64,000 nucleotides of DNA from Aequorivita lipolytica (GCF_007997135.1 NZ_VORU01000002.1:310001-374000), one strand, 5' to 3'. Shown: positions 26,093 through 35,609, counted from the first letter of the stretch. The notes: generated by a model not told the origin, from the sequence alone. Program-made: numbers and translations.

Positions 26093-26857
26093 TTAGAAAT
26101 TCGGTAAGTTAAATGCTGTGAATTCAGTTTTCAAGAATCCGGTTGCTATAACCTCATTTAACACTGTCTTTGGAGCTGCTGCTTGATCAAAAGCAGGAGC
26201 GGTTCCGCCTAGACCTATTAAAATGTCATCACCGGCAAAATCCATTGAACCTGGATTTATTAAATCTCTAATTGCGGACGCATGTCTTGCTTCCACAGAG
26301 ACTATTTTTCCTGCTAATAATAAGTATGTCTGACCTGCAGCATTACTAACATCAATTAACTGTCCTGCGCCATTATAGGCTCTAACACCAGTATCTTCCA
26401 AGACTTGTGAGATTCCAAGAACGGCATCTCTACTGCTAAAATCAACTGAAGAGAAATCAAATTCCAAATCTGGAAGAACCATACTTTGGTCCACAGCTGC
26501 ACTGATGGCAGTTTTGAAGAAATCTCTATGGATTACTTCGTGATTATAAAGATCCTTAAATAAGGTTTTTTCTCTGGAAGGTGCACCAGCATAATAGCTA
26601 CCTTGGATAACCTTTGTATAAAATGCTGCCTCTAATTGTTCTAAAGCATATGCATAATTTAAGATTCCTAGATTTCCACCTCCTAAATCAAATTGATCTG
26701 GTGGGGTTTCGAGCGTCATAACTTCATCATCGTCGCTACACCCAGTCATAAAAAATAAGCCGGTACCTACTAAGGCTGCTCCGCTAAGCTTCAAAAATCT
26801 CCTGCGATCATTTTGGGTTGTTGGGAACTCTTTTTCAATTTTGTTTTTCATAATCAT
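26093..26857 (-). CDS. ferritin-like domain protein, Tat-type lipoprotein
   Basis: The 254-residue protein has RRRFLKLSGAALVGTGLFF followed by MTGC, a twin-arginine-like signal ending in a lipobox cysteine (CSDDDEV). The mature part has EQLEAAFY, NHEVIHRDFF and SVEARHASAIR, the same diiron-type helices as the downstream paralogue. It is the first gene of the pair. A second in-frame Met two codons downstream is an alternative start. A TAAATTTA element in the upstream region could be the promoter. Confidence 0.85.
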   Translation of the reverse strand: MIMKNKIEKEFPTTQNDRRRFLKLSGAALVGTGLFFMTGCSDDDEVMTLETPPDQFDLGGGNLGILNYAYALEQLEAAFYTKVIQGSYYAGAPSREKTLFKDLYNHEVIHRDFFKTAISAAVDQSMVLPDLEFDFSSVDFSSRDAVLGISQVLEDTGVRAYNGAGQLIDVSNAAGQTYLLLAGKIVSVEARHASAIRDLINPGSMDFAGDDILIGLGGTAPAFDQAAAPKTVLNEVIATGFLKTEFTAFNLPNF

Positions 26858-27028
26858 GTTTGTTTTGTGTTAATGTTTTAAATTTACGTAGTAATCACAC
26901 CTTTGGTTTTAATATTAAGGTTAAATGTTTACCAACGGTTTACCAAAAAGAGTTAAATAACGCAAAAATGGTAGGTTATAGTGGCTGGAAGTATGAATTC
27001 AATAATGTAAGAGAGCTAAGTTATCAGT

Positions 27029-27601
27029 ATGAACAGCAACAGACTTGAAGCATTCAGCGATGGTGTTCTCGCCATAATAATCACTATAATGGTCTTAGAA
27101 CTAAAGGTGCCGGAAGGCACAGATTTAGCCGCACTAAAATCCGTGTTGCCTGTATTCTTGAGTTATATACTTAGTTTTATTTATGTAGGTATTTACTGGA
27201 ACAACCACCACCATATGATGCATGCCGTACAAAAAATTAATGGTGGAATTCTATGGGCCAATCTTCATTTGTTGTTTTGGCTTTCCTTAATCCCTTTTGT
27301 TACGGGCTGGATTGGTGAAAATCATTTTTCCGAATTGCCAATGGCTCTTTACGGAGCTGTGCTATTGATGGCCGCAAGTGCCTTTTTTATTCTTCAGAAT
27401 AGAATTTTGGCGGTGCAGGGAAAAGATTCTCTATTGGCGAAGGCATTGGGAAATGATTTAAAAGGTAAAGCATCTCCAATTATTTATATTATTGCATCGT
27501 TTTATAATCCGTGGATTGCCGGAGTGCTATATATTATGGTAGCTTTAATATGGTTGATTCCCGATAAAAGGATAGAAATTATTTTTAGGGACAAAGAATA
27601 A
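27029..27601 (+). CDS. TMEM175-family (DUF1211) membrane protein, putative K+ channel
   Basis: The 190-residue protein has the family hallmark FSDGVLAIIITIMVLEL in its first helix (FSDG at 9-12), the YWNNHHHMMHAV block after helix 2, and about five or six membrane segments in all. Bacterial TMEM175 proteins are tetrameric potassium channels, and this length fits a bacterial single-repeat member. It is monocistronic, convergent with the CBS protein, with abutting stop codons at 27601/27602. Confidence 0.88.
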   Translation: MNSNRLEAFSDGVLAIIITIMVLELKVPEGTDLAALKSVLPVFLSYILSFIYVGIYWNNHHHMMHAVQKINGGILWANLHLLFWLSLIPFVTGWIGENHFSELPMALYGAVLLMAASAFFILQNRILAVQGKDSLLAKALGNDLKGKASPIIYIIASFYNPWIAGVLYIMVALIWLIPDKRIEIIFRDKE

Positions 27602-28063
27602 TTACCAAGATTGTCCTTTCAGTTCCATTGCGGCCCGAAGCACATCGCGTTGGCTTATCTGGCCAACTAGTTTTCCATTTTCTATAATCGGAAAACGGCG
27701 GTGTTTTGATTCCAAAAATTTACTGGCAGCATCCAGCACGTTCATTTCACCATCAATGGTATCAACATTTTTAATCATATGTAGTTCCACTTTCACGTCT
27801 TCCATTGGGTGGTTGTGGTAGCGGCAATCGCTGAGCTGTTTCATACAGTCGCCTTCGGAAATGATGCCGACCAATTCATTTTTGTCATTAATAACGGGGC
27901 CACCGGAAATTCTTTTTTTCAGAAGAATCTCGATTACTTCAAGCACAGATTGGTCAGGTTTGAAGGTGATGAGGTTGCGCGTCATATAATCAGAAACCTT
28001 AATTTTTTCCGAAGAACCTTTTTGGGGCTTTGCCCTTCTGCCAATAAAACTTTTAATTCCCAT
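27602..28063 (-). CDS. CBS-domain pair protein
   Basis: The 153-residue protein is a tandem CBS module (about 25-80 and 90-150) with motifs VSDYMTRNLITFKPDQS, ISGGPVINDKNELVGIIS and RRFPIIENGKLVGQISQRD. The first 20 residues are basic. Such stand-alone pairs sense adenine nucleotides or similar ligands and regulate partner proteins that cannot be identified here. Confidence 0.9.
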   Translation of the reverse strand: MGIKSFIGRRAKPQKGSSEKIKVSDYMTRNLITFKPDQSVLEVIEILLKKRISGGPVINDKNELVGIISEGDCMKQLSDCRYHNHPMEDVKVELHMIKNVDTIDGEMNVLDAASKFLESKHRRFPIIENGKLVGQISQRDVLRAAMELKGQSW

Positions 28064-28184
28064 AATATCAAATTTTTGCGAACTTCTAATATACTCAATT
28101 TTATGATATCAAAGAAACCCTATGTTTCAAACGAAAAAACCCTTCCGATTAAAATTGTATTTTTATCAACCTAAACTTCCCACC

Positions 28185-30551
28185 ATGAAAAAAATTGGCG
28201 CCATTCTTTCGCTACCACTTATTATTGCATTAGTATATTACAGTTTTTATGGTTTGACGCCACATTATGACGGAGATGAAACCGCACCAGCCACCGAATT
28301 TTCAGTTGATAGAGCATTGCAGCCTTTAAGCGAAATTTCAAAAAAACCCCATTATTTAGGTTCCGAAGGACACGGAGAAGTTCGTAAAATTTTAATTTCT
28401 GAATTGGGTAAATTGGGTCTCGATCCACATATCCAAGAAGGGTTTAGCCTAAACCCCGAATCTAAAACGCTAAACAAACCCATTAATATTGTTGGCCGAA
28501 TAAAAGGATCTGAAGACGGAAAAGCACTTTTATTGCTTTCACATTACGATAGCGCGCTTGTTCCATCTTTCGGCGCGAGTGATGCCGGAAGCGGCTTGGT
28601 TACTATTTTGGAAAGCGTTCGCGCCTATTTGGCTTCAAGAGAAACACCCAAAAACGATATAATAATTCTTTTTTCTGATGCTGAGGAAATAGGGCTTGAC
28701 GGGGCAAAACTTTTTGTGAACGAACATCCATGGGCAAAAGATGTAGGTTTGGTGCTCAACTTTGAAGCTCGCGGAAGCAGCGGCCCCAGCAATATGATTT
28801 TGGAAACTAATGGCGGGAATTCAAACTTGGTAAAGGAATTTATACAAGCCAATCCAGATTTTCCAGTTGCTTCCTCCTTAATGTATAGCGTTTATAAAAT
28901 GTTGCCCAACGATACCGATTCCACCGTTTTTAGGGAAGATGGAGATATACCCAGTTTCTTCTTCGCCTTTATTGACAGTCACTTTAATTATCACACTGCC
29001 AATGACACGTTTTATAATTTAAGCAACAATTCGCTGGCGCACCAAGGAAGTTATTTGCTTCCGCTAATTCATTATTTTGCCCATGCCGATCTCTCAAAGA
29101 TGAAGTCGGAAACGGACGATGTTTACGTAAATTTTCCTTTGGTAAAAATGATAAGCTATCCATTTTCGTGGATTTTGCCAATGCTTATTTTGGCAACACT
29201 ACTGTTTTTGTTCCTCATTTTTTACGGACTTCACAAAAGAAAACTAAACGGAAAAACAATGGCGTTGGGCTTTGTTCCGTTTTTACTTTCTCTCTTTGTT
29301 TGTGGCCTTATTGGTTTCTTTGGTTGGAAATTGATTTTGGTACTCTACCCGCAATACTCCGAAATACAACAAGGTTTTACCTATAATGGGCATTGGTATA
29401 TTGCATTTTTTGTCTTTCTTTCGTTGGCAATTACATTTGCTATTTATAAAAAATTCACTCAAAAATTTAACGAGGCTTCCTTTTACGTAGCTCCGTTACT
29501 TTTTTGGTTCTTAATAAACGTTGCAGTTTTTATAATCCTGAAAGGTGCTGCTTTCTTTATAATCCCCGTATTTTTTGGATTGATTTCATTTTTTGTGATG
29601 CTTCGGCAGCAACGTCCCAATCTTTTGGCAACGGCGCTTTTGGCAGTTCCGGCAATCTTTATTTTTGCGCCGCTCATTCAGTTTTTTCCAGTTGGTTTGG
29701 GTTTAAAAATGCTAGTTATTAGTTGTGTTTTTACCGTTTTGCTTTTTACATTATTATGGCCAGTTTTCGGATATTATAAAATGAAAGGTTTGCTTTCAGG
29801 TTTATGTTTACTGCTTGCCATTTTCTTCTTTATAAAAGCACATTCAAAAAGTGATTTTTCCGAAGAACGAAAAAAACCAAACAGTCTCGTTTATTATAAA
29901 GATGCCAATGAAAACAAAACCTATTGGCTAACATACGATAAAGAAATTGATGAATGGACCCAGCAATATTTAGGCGAAAAACCCGAAGATGCTTCCAAAA
30001 TTTTAGGTGATGCTGCGTATAATAAATACGGAAGAAATTTCAGTTTTGCCGCTGAAGCTCCGGAAAAAAACATTGCAGATTTCGAAGTTATTTTAGAAGA
30101 AGATACGCTGGTTGAAAATCTTCGGAATGTTCGGTTTACAATCGTTCCAAAGCGTAAAGTGAATAAAATAGATTTATACAGCGTTGAGAATACCTCCTTT
30201 AAAACTTTGGAATTCAACGGAAAAAAGGCAGCAGTTTCAGGACATAAAGATTATAGAGGCACTAAAAACAGTGCGCTCATTAATTATTACGTTTCCGAAA
30301 ATGATTCACTTAAAGTGAAATTTTCCGTTGAAAACAATTTACCAGTTTCTTTTAAAGTGATGGAATATTCTTTTGATTTAATGTCTAATCCTGAATTTGA
30401 AATTGCGAAACGCCCCAATTACACAATGCCGAAACCATTTGTAATTACGGATGCTGTTGCGGTGAAACGAACTTTTTCAATAGATTCGTTGAGTATAAAA
30501 GTTGCAGACACAATTACAATGAACCCCAAAATTTCTTTTCCCAATGACTAA
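28185..30551 (+). CDS. M28-family zinc peptidase with multiple membrane segments
   Basis: The product is about 788 residues from the ATG at 28185 (an in-frame ATG at 28122 would add 21 unlikely residues before the signal anchor). After an N-terminal membrane segment comes an M28 domain with LLLSHYDSALVPSFGASDAG (His and bridging Asp), FSDAEEIGLDGA (catalytic Glu-Glu), and NFEARGSSGP. Residues about 325-570 contain around eight membrane helices, and a soluble C-terminal domain follows. This resembles the vacuolar-membrane-protease/ERMP1-like arrangement. The next gene overlaps the stop by eight bases (ATGACTAA). Confidence 0.88.
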   Translation: MKKIGAILSLPLIIALVYYSFYGLTPHYDGDETAPATEFSVDRALQPLSEISKKPHYLGSEGHGEVRKILISELGKLGLDPHIQEGFSLNPESKTLNKPINIVGRIKGSEDGKALLLLSHYDSALVPSFGASDAGSGLVTILESVRAYLASRETPKNDIIILFSDAEEIGLDGAKLFVNEHPWAKDVGLVLNFEARGSSGPSNMILETNGGNSNLVKEFIQANPDFPVASSLMYSVYKMLPNDTDSTVFREDGDIPSFFFAFIDSHFNYHTANDTFYNLSNNSLAHQGSYLLPLIHYFAHADLSKMKSETDDVYVNFPLVKMISYPFSWILPMLILATLLFLFLIFYGLHKRKLNGKTMALGFVPFLLSLFVCGLIGFFGWKLILVLYPQYSEIQQGFTYNGHWYIAFFVFLSLAITFAIYKKFTQKFNEASFYVAPLLFWFLINVAVFIILKGAAFFIIPVFFGLISFFVMLRQQRPNLLATALLAVPAIFIFAPLIQFFPVGLGLKMLVISCVFTVLLFTLLWPVFGYYKMKGLLSGLCLLLAIFFFIKAHSKSDFSEERKKPNSLVYYKDANENKTYWLTYDKEIDEWTQQYLGEKPEDASKILGDAAYNKYGRNFSFAAEAPEKNIADFEVILEEDTLVENLRNVRFTIVPKRKVNKIDLYSVENTSFKTLEFNGKKAAVSGHKDYRGTKNSALINYYVSENDSLKVKFSVENNLPVSFKVMEYSFDLMSNPEFEIAKRPNYTMPKPFVITDAVAVKRTFSIDSLSIKVADTITMNPKISFPND

Positions 30552-31350
30552 AACAATTTCTATTGTGGGCCTGGGATGGCTCGGACAACCTTTGGCATAT
30601 CGCTTGGCAACGTTGGGTTACACCGTAAAAGGTTCAGTAACTACTGTTGCAAAAGCTGCTTTATTACAACAAAACGGTTTTGATGCTTATCCTGTAGAAA
30701 TTTCGGAAAATGGAATTGAGGGTGAAATAAAAGCACTTTTAAACAATACCGATTATTTAATGATAATGATCCCGCCCGGACTTCGGAAAAATACGGGTGC
30801 AGATTATGTTTTAAAAATGGCGCACTTGCTTGCAGCAATAAACGAATCTTCCGTTTCTAAAATAATTTTGGTGAGCAGCACTTCTGTTTATGATGATTCA
30901 CAAGGAAACGTTACTGAAAAGGATGAACCAAAACCACAAACCATTGCCGGAAAACAACTGCGGCAAGTGGAAGAACTATTTATAAATTCAGAAGGATTGC
31001 AGACTACAATTGTGCGTTTTGGAGGATTGATAGGCGGAAGCAGAAATCCCGCAAAATACTTGGCGGGACGAAAAGATTTGGCAGATGGCAACGCCTCAGT
31101 GAATCTGATTCACCGCGATGATTGTATCAATATTTTAGTCGAAATTTTAAAACAGGACGCTTTCGGTAATGTTTTTAATGCTGTAAACCCAGACCATCCC
31201 AAAAAATCAGACTATTATATTCAAAAAACAAAAGAGCTTGGTTTGGAGCCACCAACTTTTGCTGAAAATTCTACGGATGAGGTTTATAAGCGAGTAGATT
31301 CTGAGAATTTAAAATCTATTTTGAACTATTCTTTTAAAGTTTCCATATAA
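30544..31350 (+). CDS. NAD(P)-binding SDR/epimerase-like protein (YeeZ type)
   Basis: The 268-residue Rossmann protein opens with ISIVGLGWLGQPLAYRLA (GxGxxG variant at 8-13). It has ILVSSTSVYDDSQGNVTE in the catalytic-strand region, and later HRDDCINILVEILKQDAFGNVFNAVNPDHP. The Tyr-xxx-Lys catalytic pair of typical extended SDRs is not obvious, in keeping with YeeZ-like atypical members of unknown substrate. Translation is probably coupled to the M28 peptidase gene through the 8-bp overlap. Confidence 0.83.
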   Translation: MTKTISIVGLGWLGQPLAYRLATLGYTVKGSVTTVAKAALLQQNGFDAYPVEISENGIEGEIKALLNNTDYLMIMIPPGLRKNTGADYVLKMAHLLAAINESSVSKIILVSSTSVYDDSQGNVTEKDEPKPQTIAGKQLRQVEELFINSEGLQTTIVRFGGLIGGSRNPAKYLAGRKDLADGNASVNLIHRDDCINILVEILKQDAFGNVFNAVNPDHPKKSDYYIQKTKELGLEPPTFAENSTDEVYKRVDSENLKSILNYSFKVSI

Positions 31351-31351
31351 A

Positions 31352-31377
31352 AAAAGGAACCTTTTAAAGCTCCTTTT
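31352..31377 (+). terminator. hairpin terminator after the SDR gene
   Basis: AAAAGGA pairs with TCCTTTT around an internal loop, followed by ATATTC; two bases past the stop codon. Similar in sequence to the stronger hairpin at 32761-32790. Confidence 0.5.
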
Positions 31378-31439
31378 ATATTCTTAATTTAATTCTCTCG
31401 ACATAAGATAGCAAGGGTTAAAGATTTGGGTTAAAATTA

Positions 31440-31967
31440 TTATTGTGTAAAGTGGCTATCGAAACGGCCTTCTCTTATTTTTACTGTTTCTCCAGTTGTA
31501 GGATGTTTTATATCAAATGTAAATGTGCCTGAAACTATATTATTTATAAAATCTAATTTTGTAATTGAAAATTCTCCTGTATAATCTGAATTTGTTGTTG
31601 ATGTCTCTAAAATATCTTGAAAAAAAAGCGCGGCGCTTGCATTGCCGTCTATTTCTTCAAGTAGTGGATAAATTTGCCCTTCTTCAATCGGTTTTTTAAT
31701 AGTTCCAATATCAATTCCTCCCGGAATCATATTAAAGTTAGTGCCTGATATATGAAAATAATATTCTCCCCCTACCAATTGATAAAAACAATTAAAGGAG
31801 CCACTGTTGTCTATAAAGGGTTCACCATTTACCAAGCAGCCAAAAGTACCCGCCCCCGTTTGGGTGGCTGGTGGCAGTTGATCTATTGGTGCAACGGCGT
31901 CGTCGTCTTTGTGACAGGAGCTTAAAAGGATAAGGGTTGTAAATACCAAGAGATGTAGGTTTTTCAT
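31440..31967 (-). CDS. DUF6252-like lipoprotein, copy 1
   Basis: About 175 residues from the Met at 31967 (an upstream in-frame Met at 31988 would lengthen the signal by seven residues). The signal peptide HLLVFTTLILLSSC ends in a lipobox cysteine, followed by HKDDDAVAPIDQLPPATQTG. The N-terminal 60 and C-terminal 30 residues are nearly identical to the neighbouring copy (32178-32705), while the middle has diverged. The family function is unknown; a strand-rich surface lipoprotein is likely. Confidence 0.75.
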   Translation of the reverse strand: MKNLHLLVFTTLILLSSCHKDDDAVAPIDQLPPATQTGAGTFGCLVNGEPFIDNSGSFNCFYQLVGGEYYFHISGTNFNMIPGGIDIGTIKKPIEEGQIYPLLEEIDGNASAALFFQDILETSTTNSDYTGEFSITKLDFINNIVSGTFTFDIKHPTTGETVKIREGRFDSHFTQ

Positions 31968-32052
31968 AGTGTAAAATGTTATTTGCAAAACACGGACTAA
32001 ATATTTTAAGTTATGTTTTGTGAATGTTAAACATGGGTTTCATTTTTGAACT

Positions 32053-32136
32053 CTAGATTTCTGCTGGGTTAACTTCCTGTTGTGAAAAGCATAAGGAAGA
32101 AATGCCCATAAAGAGCAATAAGGTAATTTTTTTCAT
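32053..32136 (-). pseudogene. 27-codon relic of a secreted-protein gene
   Basis: On the minus strand an ATG at 32136 opens a perfect signal peptide (MKKITLLLFMGISSLCFSQQ) that stops after seven more residues at a TAG (32053). It reads as the decapitated 5' end of an exported protein left between the two duplicated lipoprotein genes. A genuine 27-residue peptide is possible but less likely. Confidence 0.5.
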
Positions 32137-32177
32137 TGTAGGTTAAATAAAATAGTTAAAGATTTGGGTTAAAATCA

Positions 32178-32705
32178 TTATTGTGTAAAGTGGCTGTCAA
32201 AACGGCCTTCTCTTATTTTTACTGTTTCTCCTGAGATAGGATCTTTTAAATCAAACCAAAAAGTTCCAGATACAATATAAGTTTCAAAATTAAATGTAGT
32301 TATATGTAACTCTCCAATCATTGTTTCCCCAGTATCAGCACTAACTCCCACACCCTGAAAAGAACATTCGGCATAAACCGAACCCTCAATGTTTGCCATC
32401 AATAAATAAGTGTTTCCTTCTTCAATTGATTTATTATTTGATGCGAGGAAAATTTGCCGAATAAAATAGTCTTCCTTGGCCCCACTTAGTCCAAAATAAT
32501 ATTCTCCACTCACCAATTGATAAAAGCAGTTAAAAGAGCCACTATTATCAATAAAAGCCTCTCCATTAACCAAACAACCAAAAGTACCTGCTCCGGTTTG
32601 AGTGGCTGGTGGCAGTTGGTCTATTGGTGCAACGGAATCATCGTCTTTGTGGCAGGAAGTCATTATAAAGATTATAATGATAAGTAGATATTTAGATATT
32701 CTCAT
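32178..32705 (-). CDS. DUF6252-like lipoprotein, copy 2
   Basis: The 175-residue protein has a signal peptide ending LIIIIFIMTSC (lipobox Cys) and then HKDDDSVAPIDQLPPATQTG, GTFGCLVNGEAFIDNSGSFN and a C-terminal TVKIREGRFDSHFTQ. It is a paralogue of the gene at 31440. Identity extends past the stop codon (both are followed by an AACCCAAATCTTTA-type sequence on the coding strand), so the duplicated unit included flanking DNA. Function unknown. Confidence 0.75.
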   Translation of the reverse strand: MRISKYLLIIIIFIMTSCHKDDDSVAPIDQLPPATQTGAGTFGCLVNGEAFIDNSGSFNCFYQLVSGEYYFGLSGAKEDYFIRQIFLASNNKSIEEGNTYLLMANIEGSVYAECSFQGVGVSADTGETMIGELHITTFNFETYIVSGTFWFDLKDPISGETVKIREGRFDSHFTQ

Positions 32706-32760
32706 TTTATAGATTTATTGGGCGTTACAAAGCTAACAGATTTCAATCTTTTTAAAAACA

Positions 32761-32790
32761 AAAAAGGAGCCTTTTACAGCTCCTTTTTTT
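32761..32790 (-). terminator. intrinsic terminator after the M13 peptidase gene
   Basis: A 10-bp stem (AAAAAGGAGC / GCTCCTTTTT) around an eight-base loop, with T runs on both strands; it can terminate in either direction. Confidence 0.8.
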
Positions 32791-32801
32791 ATAAAAATAT
32801 A

Positions 32802-32871
32802 TGTCAGGCTGAGCGCAGTCGAAGCCACATGATTTGAAATTCAAGGCATTTCGACTGCGCTCAATGTGACA
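32802..32871. repeat. inverted pair of GAGCGCAGTCGA repeats
   Basis: The left arm TGTCAGGCTGAGCGCAGTCG and right arm CGACTGCGCTCAATGTGACA face each other around an AT-rich centre, ending ten bases from the M13 peptidase stop codon. It is an intergenic, two-armed version of the element found in frame in the helicase and metG genes. Confidence 0.85.
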
Positions 32872-32880
32872 ATTGACAAA

Positions 32881-34947
32881 CTACCAAATACGAACCCTAT
32901 TTTCTGGGGCAACGTACATTGGGTCACCTTCCTTAATATCAAACGCTTCGTAAAAAGCATCAACATTTACCAAAGGTTGTGTAGCACGTACCATTCCTGG
33001 GGAGTGTGGGTCTGTTTTCACTTGGTTGCGAACAGCTTCATCACGAGCTTTGGTACGCCAAACGGTTGCCCAACTCATAAAGAAACGTTGCTCTGGAGTG
33101 AAACCGTCAATGTTATCTGGACGTCCGTTTTCTTTATAAAAACGCTGCAAACCATCGTAAGCACCAAGCACACCACCAAGATCGCCAATGTTTTCACCTA
33201 AAGTGAACTTTCCATTAATAAAAACACTGTCTAAAACTTCTATATTGCTGTATTGCTCGGCAAGCTTATTACCACGTTCGGTGAAGTTTTCAAGGTCTTT
33301 ATCTGTCCACCAATTAACTAAGTTTCCGTTGGAGTCAAAACGCGAACCACTGTCGTCAAAAGCGTGTGAAATTTCGTGACCTATTACTGCGCCAATTCCA
33401 CCGTAGTTTACTGCTTCATCTGCTTTGTAATCGTAGAAAGGTGGTTGAAGGATTGCAGCCGGGAAAACTATTTCGTTGTTGAACGGGTTAAAGTAAGCAT
33501 TCACGGTTTGTGGGCTCATACCCCATTCAGTGCGGTCCACAGGCTCATCTATTTTTTCAAGATTATCTTTCAGGTTCCAAGTTTGTACGGCTACCATATT
33601 GTCATAATATGTATTTCCAGTTTTCACTTCCATAGCGGAATAATCTTTCCACTTATCTGGGTATCCAACCTTTACTGTGAACTTGTCAAGTTTTTCGATA
33701 GCTTTCACTTTCGTGCTGTCACTCATCCAGTCCAAAGCGTTGATTCTGTCTTTGTAGGCTGCAATTACGTTAGTAATCATTGCTTCCGCTTTTTCTTTTG
33801 CTTCCGGCGGAAACATTTCATCTACATATAATTTACCCAAAGCTTCGCCCACGCTTCCGTTAACGGTGGCAAGGGCACGCTCATCTGCTGGTTTTTGTTT
33901 TTTGGTTCCGTTTAAGGTTGTAGAGTAAAAATCAAAATTCGCTTGGTCAATTTCGGTAGTTAGCATTCCTGTGGCACTATTTAAAGTAGACCAGCGCATT
34001 ACGGTTTTCCAAGTATCAAAATCTGGCTTTGCAAACATTTGGTTTAATGTTTCCATATATTTTGGCTGCATTACGATAACGGTATCCATTTTTTTGGTAA
34101 CGCCCATTCCTTTGAAAGCCTCTTCCCACTTAAGTTGTGGAAGCATTTTCTGCAATTCAGCAATGCTTCTTGGGTTGTTGAAATTTCTGAAATCGCGGCT
34201 CGCCACTTTGTCTAATCTTGGGGTGGCAAGTTTTGTTTCGAAAGCAAGAATGGTTTCTGCCTGCTTACGGGCAGATTCTTCTGTATCGCCCAAAAACTGA
34301 AGCATTCTTGTAATATGATCTACATATTGCTGACGGATTTTTACCGAGGCAGGATCTGTATTAGTATAAAAATCGCGGTCCGGAAGCCCTAAACTACCTG
34401 GAGTGATATACGCTGCGTTCATCGCGCTATTGCTTGGGTTTGAAAAAGCTGCAAGACCCAAAAATGGTTGTGAAACCGCAACAGCATCCTCACTCATCAA
34501 TTTTTGAAAATCTTCCATGCTGTCCATGGCAGCAATTTTATCAAGCGTTGGCATTATTGGAGTAATACCAGCCTTGTCTCTAGCAACTGAGTCTAGCTTA
34601 GACTCATAAATCATTAAAGCTTTTGCTTGGTCAGTTTCTGGAGCGTATTTTCCGCTTTCTTTTGCTTTTGTTAAAATATTCAGCATGTCTTTGCTGGTTT
34701 TTTTGCGCAGAATAGTGAACCCGGCCCAACTAGTTTCATCGTCTGGTATTTCGTTGTTTTTCATCCAGTTACCGTTCACGTAATTGTAAAAATCTGCTTT
34801 TGGGCTTACTGTGGTATCCATGTTTGCAAGAATGATTCCGTGTGGTTCGTTATCTGCTACGGCCACATCAGTTTTTTCTTTACAAGCTGTTACAGCTACG
34901 GCAATCACTGCAAAAGCCACAACAGGTTTCAAAAAATTAGTCTTCAT
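32881..34947 (-). CDS. M13 family metallopeptidase (neprilysin/PepO-like), lipoprotein
   Basis: The 688-residue protein has an N-terminal signal with AVIAVAVTAC as lipobox, so it is probably anchored in the periplasm or outer membrane. Family blocks run through the M13 N domain (GLPDRDFYTNTD) to NAYFNPFNNEIVFPAAIL. The zinc motif is VIGHEISHAFDDSG (HExxH), with the third ligand in ENIGDLGGV. It ends with the usual MYVAPENRVRIW, which includes the C-terminal tryptophan typical of the family. It degrades oligopeptides. It has its own terminator at 32761-32790. Confidence 0.95.
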   Translation of the reverse strand: MKTNFLKPVVAFAVIAVAVTACKEKTDVAVADNEPHGIILANMDTTVSPKADFYNYVNGNWMKNNEIPDDETSWAGFTILRKKTSKDMLNILTKAKESGKYAPETDQAKALMIYESKLDSVARDKAGITPIMPTLDKIAAMDSMEDFQKLMSEDAVAVSQPFLGLAAFSNPSNSAMNAAYITPGSLGLPDRDFYTNTDPASVKIRQQYVDHITRMLQFLGDTEESARKQAETILAFETKLATPRLDKVASRDFRNFNNPRSIAELQKMLPQLKWEEAFKGMGVTKKMDTVIVMQPKYMETLNQMFAKPDFDTWKTVMRWSTLNSATGMLTTEIDQANFDFYSTTLNGTKKQKPADERALATVNGSVGEALGKLYVDEMFPPEAKEKAEAMITNVIAAYKDRINALDWMSDSTKVKAIEKLDKFTVKVGYPDKWKDYSAMEVKTGNTYYDNMVAVQTWNLKDNLEKIDEPVDRTEWGMSPQTVNAYFNPFNNEIVFPAAILQPPFYDYKADEAVNYGGIGAVIGHEISHAFDDSGSRFDSNGNLVNWWTDKDLENFTERGNKLAEQYSNIEVLDSVFINGKFTLGENIGDLGGVLGAYDGLQRFYKENGRPDNIDGFTPEQRFFMSWATVWRTKARDEAVRNQVKTDPHSPGMVRATQPLVNVDAFYEAFDIKEGDPMYVAPENRVRIW

Positions 34948-35018
34948 TGTATGATTTGTGTTTTAGTGTTTATTTTAAATTTATTACGAAAGTATAAGTT
35001 GCTTTTTCTATTTGAATG

Positions 35019-35609
35019 TTACAGTTTCTTATTCTTTTTATCCTGAAGTTCCAAATTCATGATAGAATCTTTGTAACGCTTTTGTTTTTTCAGTTCGTTA
35101 TCCTCATCTTCCTTTCTTTGAAAATCAATGTAATCCTTTTGAAATTTCTCATTCAGTTGAACAATCAGGTTTGTTACTGCGGTGTTCATTGCTTCTAAAG
35201 ACTGCTGCACTTTTACAGAATCAATCGTTCCTTGGTGCGAAGCCTGAAATAGCAACTCTGAGCGGGTTTTTAATACCACCAGTCGGCTGTGGATTGGTTT
35301 GGTATTTAAAGTATCTGGAATTTTTTTGAAGAGTGAATCAGCAAATTCTTTCAGATACTCTGTGCGGTTGCGAAGATCCTGATAGTTGTTGCCGTTGGCG
35401 TTTTTTGCTTCGGTAAGAAAATCCTCCAAAATTCCCCAACGTACAGCCTGTATTTTAGCAGGCGGAGTGAGTTGAGGAAACTCGTAATCTTTATTGCCAA
35501 AAATTATGGAAGCATCGTTAGATGGAGTTTGGTTCTTGTTTTCGTCGGCAGCATTTCCGCAGGAAAAAACAAAGCCAACAACTAATAAGAGAGGAATAAT
35601 AAACTTCAT
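35019..35609 (-). CDS. hypothetical lipoprotein
   Basis: About 196 residues from the Met at 35609 (MKFIIPLLLVVGFVFSC; an earlier Met at 35627 adds six residues). The lipobox Cys is followed by GNAADENKNQ. The remainder is predicted helical and strongly charged, ending with KKQKRYKDSIMNLELQ and DKKNKKL, so a coiled-coil helical lipoprotein is likely. I do not recognise a family. It diverges from the SDR gene at 35728. Confidence 0.7.
   Translation of the reverse strand: MKFIIPLLLVVGFVFSCGNAADENKNQTPSNDASIIFGNKDYEFPQLTPPAKIQAVRWGILEDFLTEAKNANGNNYQDLRNRTEYLKEFADSLFKKIPDTLNTKPIHSRLVVLKTRSELLFQASHQGTIDSVKVQQSLEAMNTAVTNLIVQLNEKFQKDYIDFQRKEDEDNELKKQKRYKDSIMNLELQDKKNKKL

Noticed and set aside
26860-27048. 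62-residue ORF before the TMEM175-like gene
   Set aside because: It covers the promoter region of the ferritin-like operon and overlaps the TMEM175 start; no recognisable protein features.
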